From the NCBI RefSeq assembly GCF_004210375.1, contig NW_027467782.1, positions 19,137,276-19,201,275 of the forward strand: 64,000 nucleotides of DNA. Direction: 5' to 3'. The notes beneath the pieces were generated by a model, which saw only the letters and a program-made list of their open reading frames with translations, was not told the DNA's origin and did not search any database. Of the stretch, positions 57,679 through 64,000 are shown piece by piece. Positions within the stretch are counted from its first letter, which is position 1. Every line of letters begins with the position of its first letter. The translations under genes and the position numbers were made by a program. Source of the stretch: Tachypleus tridentatus (Eukaryota > Arthropoda > Merostomata > Xiphosura > Limulidae).

Positions 57679-57763
57679 GTTTTTTATAGAAAAGCTACAT
57701 CGGGCTATCTGCTGAGTCCACCGAGAGGAATCTAACCTCTGATTTTAGCGTGGTAAATCCTCG
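57679..57763 (-). mobile_element. SINE-B copy
   Basis: TTTTTTATAGAAAAGCTACAT, CGGGCTATCTGCTGAGTCC, GGAATCTAACCTCTGATTTTAG and GGTAAATCC. The end is lost. Confidence 0.72.
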
Positions 57764-57794
57764 TCATTAAAATGTGTAATTCCAGTGAAGATTT

Positions 57795-58290
57795 GTTTAT
57801 TTATAAATATCGCGCAAAGCTACATGAGGGCTATTTGGGCTAGCCATCCATAATTTAGCAGTGTGAGGCTAGAGGGAAGACAGCTACTCATGACCACCCA
57901 CTGTCAACTTTTGGGCTACTCTTTTATCAATGAATAGTGGTATTGACTATGCCTCCAATAATTTTTTGAAGAAAGCTGTGTTTATTAACTCTGATATGTC
58001 CTATTATGGTAAATTTGTGTGTGTTTTCTTATAGAAAAGCCACCGAGAGGAATCTAACCCCTAATTTTAGTGTTGTAAGTCCATAGCCTTACCACTGTAC
58101 CAGAGGTGGCTTATGGTAAAGAAGTAGCCCACTGCTAACTCTTGGGCTACTCTTTTACCAACTAATTTTGGGATTGACCGTTACCATATAACGCCCCCAC
58201 GGCTCAAAGGGCGAGTATGTTTAGTGTCAGGGGGATTCAAACCCGCAACCCTCAGATTTCGAGTCGACTGCCTCAACCACCTAGCCATAT
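57795..58290 (-). repeat. Composite repeat: SINE-A / SINE-B / SINE-A, first copy
   Basis: 57795-57956 is a 5'-truncated SINE-A. It changes at GACTATGCCTCC into a unique segment (ATAATTTTTTGAAGAAAGCTG) of about 70 bp, then a SINE-B (58027-58106), then GGTAAAGAAGTAGCCCAC and a second SINE-A portion (58120-58290) ending in CTAGCCAT. The first 350 bp recur at 61955-62290 in the same order, so the composite was mobilised or duplicated as a unit. Confidence 0.85.
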
Positions 58291-58399
58291 TGTTACAAAT
58301 TCATTTAAAGATTTTTGTTATAAATGTGTTTTCACTTATTTTGAATAATTTTTTAATTATCTTATTATAACAATATATACACAGAGGGTACACAGTGGA

Positions 58400-58533
58400 A
58401 GTTATACCACAGAGTTATAAATACAGAACTCTGGGCACGTGACCGTGTGTCGACAAGGGGAAGTCGCCGCTGTTGTGAAAACGGAAATGGACATCCGAAT
58501 ATCTCTGACGGAGAACTGCCAACTTCTCAAACA
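58400..58533 (+). promoter_or_regulatory. Possible promoter of the THAP copy
   Basis: TTATAAATAC (about 58411) is TATA-like, followed by GGGCACGTGACC (E-box/M-box type) and a CpG-bearing patch GTCGACAAGGGGAAGTCGCC before the exon 1 ATG. The GC rise is local. Inference only. Confidence 0.3.
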
Positions 58534-59525
58534 ATGCCTGAGAGCTGTACTTGTTTTAATTGCACAAAGAAGCGTAAAAAAGGCCTCAGGAATCTCCTTC
58601 CATAAGTAAGTATTCACATTTATGAACTTTCCTTTCAAAATGAAAACTTTGAAGCTTGAGCAATTGCAAACTGTCGTTTGCTTTATGTCTGTCAAGGCCC
58701 AAAGGTCCAAGAAGGTATTGGACGTCAGAATTGAGTTTGATATGGTTCTGATTCAGACTGAGGTATTAAATATACCAGTATTAAGCGATCAGGGAGCCAA
58801 TATATTAACGACAATGGACACTGGTGAAAATTAGGTGTAAAAAGTACATTTTTGTTCCCAATGCTGTTGTTTACTTGCCTAATTTTAAAGTTTCAAAAGA
58901 AGGTTTTAGATTGACGTGGCAATGAAATGTCAGAAAGTGTATCCTCAAAATCAATTACACTACAATTTAATTTTTAGGTTCCCTTTTGATGAAGCAGTTT
59001 GTCAATAATGGTTGAAGGATGTAAGTCGTGAAGGATTTCAGTCATCCAAGCATCACATGGTGTTTAGTGAACACTTTCTCGCAAAAGATTACATGAAAGG
59101 TATAAAACCACTTGGATAATATTGTCAATACTTATTAATATTTTTGAAAAGAAAATTCATATTTTATTTTTGAAAAATACGATCAATGGCGTTATAACCT
59201 GCCCAGTACCTACCAAGAAGAAGAAAAAGACATCAGGTGTCGAGCATTCATATTGTTCAACTGTCCCAGTGAAAGATCAGTTTGAAACACCTAAGTACAA
59301 TCTAAAAAAGATACAAAACGACATGAGAGTATGCAAGCAAAAATGAAAAGGAAAACTGAATTTGTCGTAAAACACCTACAAATCCTAAAAGAAAAGAATA
59401 TTCTCACCAAAGCGCAAGTTGATTTGATGTCACTAAACCTCAGTAATAAAACACTGGATCTTATTGAGAATGAATTGAAGGCATGTGAGATTGAACCTAA
59501 GCGAATGGCTCGTACTCGTACGTAA
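58534..59525 (+). pseudogene. THAP-domain gene copy, three exons, inactivated
   Basis: Exon 1 (58534-58605) starts MPESCTCFNCTKKR, the Cys pair of a C2CH THAP zinc finger, then in a shifted frame ASGISFH. It ends at a consensus donor (AA|GTAAGT). The intron is 58606-58977 (..AATTTTTAG). Exon 2 (58978-59099) completes a Lys codon across the join and gives FPFDEAVCQ-stop-WLKDVSREGF and MVFSEHFLAKDYMKG. The THAP motif normally reads C-S-E-H-F, and here the zinc Cys is Phe. Exon 3 (about 59207-59525) gives KKKKKTSGVEH, YNLKKIQNDMRV and, after a one-base shift, a coiled-coil segment ILKEKNILTKAQVDLMSLNL. THAP proteins bind DNA, and this architecture is shared with P-element-derived THAP transposases. 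Two frameshifts, one stop and the lost Cys make it dead. It is not a processed copy because introns remain. Confidence 0.7.
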
Positions 59526-59749
59526 ATATCGGTACGTTATGATGTACACCTGGCGTTATTCGACAATAAGGCCATCATTAACTGCGCAGATTTGCTTCAC
59601 GATCGCAAGTTGCTTTAAAATTACTATAATCGCAGGTGTGTTTAGTCAATTATATAATTTCCTCAGGAAATTCTCACCGTCTTCAAAACTCACATGTGCT
59701 AGTGTGTTGTTGAAATTGTTCCCGTTTTGGTGAGCATTTTGAAACCTCC

Positions 59750-59917
59750 ATTACGTCACAGTCTGTGATTGCTCAATGTACGAGAGCTCTCTCTCTGTTA
59801 ATAATTCTATGAGTCGTACATACGTGCCACCAACGTATGCAAACTCAAACTCGACCCCAGAGACTGTTGTTACCCTAAATTGGGCACGAAAAGAACGATA
59901 CAAAGAGTTCGTAAGTA
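59750..59917 (+). CDS. Candidate promoter and first exon, unknown protein
   Basis: CATTACGTCACAG (CRE-type TGACGTAA on the other strand) and GATTGCTCAATG (C/EBP-like palindrome) lie just upstream of two in-frame ATGs (59776 and 59809). The frame includes SRTYVPPTYANSNSTPETVV and NWARKERYKEF and reaches a perfect donor, TTC|GTAAGT (GT at 59912-59913). The peptide is balanced in composition. No family is recognised and no second exon was found. It could be a genuine first exon or the 5' end of an unrecognised transposon. Confidence 0.3.
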
Positions 59918-60419
59918 CAAAAACAAAAGTATTTAGTTTATTTGAATGCATTTTAAAAGATAAAATTCACTCCAACGTTTGCCAATTGCACTGTCAATCG
60001 AATCTTGAGCGGTAAACTAGTAACAGTATACCTGGGAGGATGGAATTTTGACAGTGGATTGAACGCATTCTACCTGCACAAATCGGCCACTTTACCACTG
60101 AATACACTCATTAAAATTCTAGCTAACTTCGCAACTCTTAGAATTATTTGTGTATTGTTTGAAGTATAACATCAAATGTACATTGGGAGTAAATAGCAAA
60201 GTTACCTTAAACTATTGTACTAAAGTTGAAAGGAAATTACACATTTTTTCATACATCCTTTTTGATGTCTTCATTTTCTGTTTTATCAAGAAAGTTGATG
60301 TTACACAATGTTCTAAGTCTTTTGTTATACCAGTCTGTTTAAATTTCTTAAATTTATGATGTTTTTCTTTTAATTTTATTTCTTAAAATCTTTGTGAGCC
60401 GATCTGATTTGTTTTGTTT
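59918..60419. other. AT-rich stretch, nothing firm
   Basis: Likely contains the downstream part of the minus-strand LINE fragment that follows, but no motif is readable. Confidence 0.35.
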
Positions 60420-60740
60420 TTACTTGCAGCTACACTTTCCTTTCTATTAGAAATATGTTTATCTTGAATATTTAATAATTTATCTTTATACCTTAAATTA
60501 AAATCGTCTATAATTATAACTTTATTAACAGCTGAAACCTTAATCTTATTGTAAAGTTTCTCACTTATTTCATCAGTGTTATTTCGTGGTCTGTAACAAA
60601 TTCCTACTGAAAGCCTTTATAGCCATAAGGACGTCCCCTGTCCTCCACTTTCTATATGTTAGTCACTGAATGTTTTCTGTCAGGTGTAAATTCTAACTCA
60701 GAAATACTTAGCACTCACATATCAGGAAACTACGTCATAT
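60420..60740 (-). pseudogene. CR1-like LINE endonuclease fragment
   Basis: On the minus strand: RTGDVLMAIKAF (about 60660-60625; family G-G-G-V-L-x-x-I-K), then GICYRPRNNTDE (60605-60570; family V-x-Y-R-P-P-N), then KVIIIDDFNLR (60523-60490; family V-x-x-G-D-F-N with Gly replaced by Asp), followed by an uninterrupted Lys/Asn-rich stretch. These are the ordered motifs of the LINE apurinic endonuclease that nicks target DNA. The RT part is not recognised. Confidence 0.68.
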
Positions 60741-60953
60741 AGTAAAAGTGACTCGCGCACGCTTATGAAGATAACCACAGATAATACAATATCCAAAAGT
60801 CTAAGTACGTTAAACAGCTTCTGCAGTGCTAGTGAACCAACATGAAACCAAAGAATTATGACAAGGTAGCTGTGGAGTCAGAAAACGTTCCCCTTTAAAA
60901 ATAAGTAGGGCTAAAAATCCTATAAAAAATATCAGATATCTGGCTAAGTCCCT

Positions 60954-61760
60954 GTGACCAAACATAATACAACTGGCTACATAAAATTAAAGAACTCACA
61001 CAAAAACTTGATGAATGGAAAGACAACAAAATATCACTGTCACCAAAAACAAGATATTTATCCTAAACTAATCTACCTAGTAAGTAATTCACTACCCAAC
61101 AGCACAGAACTAAAGAAAATAAACTACATAATGTATAAGTTCAGAGGGAACTACAAACCCGAACGCCTATTCAGAGAAGCATTAAATTTATCAGTTAAAG
61201 ATACAGGTTTAGACCTAACAAACTTTGAAAAGTACCTAACAGTCATCACACTCAATCAAATATACAAGATAATGGAGATAGAACATAATTACACAGTTGG
61301 TTTCAACTCCACATTGTTCAAAGAAGAACAACGAACCACAGAGACTGCGAGCCAAAAAAGCAAACAAAACACCAGTTTACCTAAATTAAGTAATGGAAAG
61401 TTAGAGAAAGAGAACACATAAATAAAATTGCACACAATAAACACATAGAAAATATACGAATACCGACACATGAAGGTTCAAAGAGAAATAGAAACACAAT
61501 ACAAAAATGTCAATTTAAACACTTCCCGCAAACAACAAAAAAGATAGAAGCGAAAAGACGGTATTTAAATACAAAATAGCTCATAACATGGTGAGCAAAA
61601 GAGAAAGACTACACACACTAAAAATAGTGAACACAAATAAATATCTGTAATGTGAGAGTCAAGAAATAGTTAAACATTGCTTTTATTACTATCCATATGT
61701 AAACGTATTTTTGGAGAAATGTATTAAACGTGACCAATATAAAATAGATATATAACACTA
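60954..61760 (+). pseudogene. LINE reverse transcriptase C-terminal fragment
   Basis: A stop-free frame of 155 codons (60954-61421) without catalytic motifs includes FREALNLSVKDTGLDLTNF and ITLNQIYKIMEIE. Downstream, broken frames give KRRYLNTK, RERLHTLKIVNTNKYL-stop-CESQEIVKHC (61595-61680) and YYYPYVNVFLEKCIKRDQY. The C-x-x-C / H-C-x-x-x-C pattern after R-E-R-L-H-T-L is the zinc-knuckle tail of Jockey/R1-type LINEs, with the first Cys now a stop and the last Cys replaced by Tyr. The clade is inferred from pattern only. Confidence 0.55.
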
Positions 61761-61954
61761 TTGTCCTATTCAGTAACCAATCCCAGTTACTGTTACACAG
61801 AAACTTTCTTTTCTTTATCTTATAAGTGAGTTTAAATACAAGATACGGTTCGAGAAGTGAAAAACAATATATGAAGATGAAAACGTAAGAGCAAACATCA
61901 GGATATGTGAGAAGTTAATTACAAGCGTTTAACAGAAGAGGAGTACAGGAAAAT

Positions 61955-62290
61955 TTATTTAAAATTTTCGTGCAAAGCTACACAAGGGCTATCTATATTA
62001 GCTGTCTCTAATTTAGCAGTGTAAGACTAGAAGGAAGGCATCTAGTCATCACTACCCACCACCAACTCTTGGGCTACTCTTTTATCAACAAATAGTGGTA
62101 CTGACTATGCCTCCGATAATTTTTGAAGAAAGCTGTATTTATTAACTTTTCTATGTCCTATGATGGTAAAGGTGTGTTGTTTTCTTATAGAAAAGCCACC
62201 GAGAGGAATCTAGCCCTTAATTTTAACGTTGCAAATCCATAGACTTACCACTGCACCAATGGGGGGGACTCACGGTAAAGAAGTTAACAT
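61955..62290 (-). repeat. Composite SINE-A / SINE-B repeat, second copy
   Basis: Same order as 57795-58150: a truncated SINE-A (61960-62098) ending at GTACTGACTATGCCTCC, the connecting segment ATAATTTTTGAAGAAAGCTG, a SINE-B (62179-62262) and ACGGTAAAGAAGT. The copies share the SINE-A break point exactly, which shows common descent rather than two independent insertions. Confidence 0.85.
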
Positions 62291-62410
62291 TTGTTATTAT
62301 ACTTTTGGGATTTGGATTACTTAAAGGAGTTTGTGCTGTGAATAAGGCCAGAACCTTACAATGTTAACAGCCCGATCCAATGTTTTTCAGTATAGGTATT
62401 ATTTTAAATT

Positions 62411-62713
62411 CCAGATAATTTAAACAAAGCACTGCGATGGCCGTCGGACGGTACTGACGCAATGTTATTTCTGCCCAGTGCTCTGAATGTCAAAGTGAAG
62501 AAATTCAACTGAGCACGGGAAATGCCAGCAAGAGTAATTATGACTCATTTAATCTGTTCGTGCAGAAAACAACAGGCATCTGTCGTAAAATTGGATAATT
62601 TGAAATATATTGTCATTTAATTAGTGTCGCGCATGAATGGATTAACGAGATTCCCACTGTCCCAATCTACTATGCAGCGAAACCATAGCCAAGTAAACGG
62701 GCTTGTAGAAGTC
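62411..62713 (+). rRNA. 28S rRNA gene fragment (pseudogene), interrupted
   Basis: TTTAAACAAAGCACTGCGAT, TTTCTGCCCAGTGCTCTGAA, GTCAAAGTGAAGAAATTCAA, GCATGAATGGATTAACGAGA, TTCCCACTGTCCCAATCTAC and GCGAAACCATAGCCAAG match the highly conserved eukaryotic 28S rRNA region around the R1/R2 retrotransposon target. Between TATGACTC (ends 62546) and TTAATTAGTG (starts 62617) there are 70 bp, where normal 28S has 27. The canonical TCTTAAGGTAGCCAAATG is absent. Many substitutions elsewhere show it is not a working gene. No flanking 28S sequence is seen, so it is an isolated fragment. Confidence 0.92.
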
Positions 62714-63189
62714 ATTAATCGTCTTTTTTAACAGCAAAGTTAGCAATTAAAGTTAAAAATATATCATTTGGTCATGTTGTAGCATAGAAATATCTATCGT
62801 GCTTAGAACAAACATCTTTAGGAAAATCACGAGTTGAGTAAGGAAAATGAGAAAAAAAATTATGTATAATTGAGTAAAGCGTGAAACACGCAGCGAGATG
62901 CTCCTTATGTGTTGATGAACATCAAACAAATTATAAATCACAACCGAAATGTTGTAATAGCGAGAAAAATCACACAACAAGGTATGTAAGAAACATAAAC
63001 AAATAAAACAACGTATATACGAAATTGAAAACACAACAGAAATTCGAAAGAACAAGTACCACCACGCCCAATAAACAGTACAAATCGTTTATAATGAAAT
63101 ACAAAAACACCATCAAGACACATAAAAAACCGACATACAAGCAAAATTACAACAACAAAGACTGACGAAAACAAAATAAAAACAGACAT
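62714..63189. other. AT-rich stretch, nothing recognised
   Basis: Minus-strand frames of 100 and 83 codons (62753-63189) are Phe/Val/Leu-rich low-complexity products of an A-rich plus strand. I do not regard them as genes; the A-rich plus strand may be the leader of the LINE that follows. Confidence 0.4.
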
Positions 63190-64000
63190 TTACAAACATC
63201 AAAAAACATCTCCATGTACTTCATTACAGAATACTTGAAACCAACACAAACAAAAGGATACGTAAGAACTTATCATAAAAATTGCCAAAAAACACATCAC
63301 GCCATACATACATATGTTAACCCGGTGAGTCCCTTGAGACCTATTATCTTACATTCACGGTCTTACATATTATACAAGGCGCCCTCACTTCTAAGAAACA
63401 CAACAGTGATAGCATTACTAACATTGTTAAACTAGATATTTGTGTAGTAAGTGAAACCTGTTTATGTGCAAATCATGGATTTAGAATCAAAGGATATTCA
63501 ATACTAAGAAGAGACAGAATAAAAAATAGGTGCAAAAACAGAGGAATTCTACTGTTATATAAATCTGGTCTCATTGTTGAGGAAGTGTAAGTTACTACTT
63601 TAAATTAATGTATGGCCAAAAATATGTTAACTAAAAATGTATTTATTGTAACGGTAGCATGCACACATTGCTCACCGAATAGAAAATTATATATCAATCT
63701 ATTATGCCATATTAATAATAATAATACTAATACAATCATAATAAAAGGTTTAATTGGTAAACATACAATTTTTAGCTGCAATTTAATCAATTCAAATTGA
63801 AGAACGTTATATAAACATTTATGTGATACAAATACAATGTTATTAAATGACGACACCCTCACATATTTCATATCACATGACACCAGTAATATACTGTATT
63901 TTTGTTTACTTATTGCAATAGATTTTCAAGTAGGAAACGATATAGATAGTGATAACTTTCGTGTCTGGAATACTTTCAGTCTCAGTATTATCATAAAAAT
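63190..64000 (+). pseudogene. Jockey-like LINE endonuclease fragment, runs off window
   Basis: A pre-endonuclease frame (63214-63435) is followed by LDICVVSETCLCAN (63434; family D-I-x-x-x-x-E-T-W-L, with the endonuclease Glu retained), GYSILRRDRIKNRCKNRGIL, INLLCHINNNNTNTIIIKGLIGKH (about 63690-63765; family G-D-L/F-N-A-K-H with Asp and Asn lost), LCDTNTMLLNDDTLTYF and, near 63920-63960, a D-F-x-V-G-N-D-I-D-S-D-N-F block (family S-D-H-F). The order is that of a Jockey-group apurinic endonuclease. Stops and shifts are present. The RT part would lie beyond base 64000. Confidence 0.72.

Noticed and set aside
62753-63189. Two overlapping minus-strand frames (100 and 83 codons) that look like membrane proteins
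   Set aside because: Their Phe/Val/Leu content is what an A-rich plus strand gives when read backwards; there is no start context or family motif.

Overview
The window reads as gene-poor, AT-rich genomic DNA from a multicellular animal, most likely an arthropod. No bacterial gene organisation is present: the open frames are short, the recognisable proteins are broken transposon proteins, and one family (THAP) keeps spliceosomal intron borders. A tRNA-derived SINE (called SINE-A here, roughly 280 bp, Thr-tRNA-like head and a CAAA-rich tail) recurs about 17 times. From memory it resembles the abundant SINE of horseshoe crab genomes, so a xiphosuran or other chelicerate is my best guess. That assignment is inference and needs a database search. 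Two more tRNA-type SINE families (SINE-B and SINE-C) are also dispersed.

Layout. 0-12 kb: mostly featureless AT-rich sequence with a MITE-like element, SINEs and one candidate first coding exon (6272-6413). 12.3-19.8 kb: a minus-strand Jockey-like reverse transcriptase fragment, then many SINEs, two with perfect target-site duplications, and a degenerate minisatellite. 20.8-22.3 kb: the 3' half of a pogo/Tigger transposon whose 3' untranslated region holds ten copies of a 73-bp repeat. 22.9-32 kb: a dense transposon cluster. It contains a nearly full-length long-TIR Tc1 element, a deleted mariner, a large transposase-like pseudogene, a Penelope-like RT fragment, a hAT C-terminal fragment, and a second, truncated, oppositely oriented copy of the same Tc1. 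34.2-35.2 kb: another Tc1 with a 213-codon stop-free frame but a lost catalytic Asp. 36-41 kb: short tandem repeats and a nested SINE pair. 41-43.7 kb: a decayed CR1-like LINE. 46.9-48.7 kb: a hAT/ZBED N-terminal fragment cut by a SINE and followed by a 33-bp minisatellite. 51.6-57 kb: SINEs, a Penelope-like GIY-YIG fragment, a 238-bp TIR element, a perfect 94-bp duplication and a SINE/Tc1 chimera. 57.7-64 kb: a twice-occurring composite repeat, a three-exon THAP pseudogene, three LINE fragments and a 28S rRNA fragment disrupted near the R1/R2 target region.

I found no intact host gene, no functional tRNA gene and no CRISPR. The elements do not form a pathway; they record successive insertions. 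The observations most worth a second look are the pogo element with an internal satellite and a C-terminal PCNA-binding motif, the interrupted 28S fragment, the THAP pseudogene with intact splice junctions, and the two candidate first exons with consensus splice donors.
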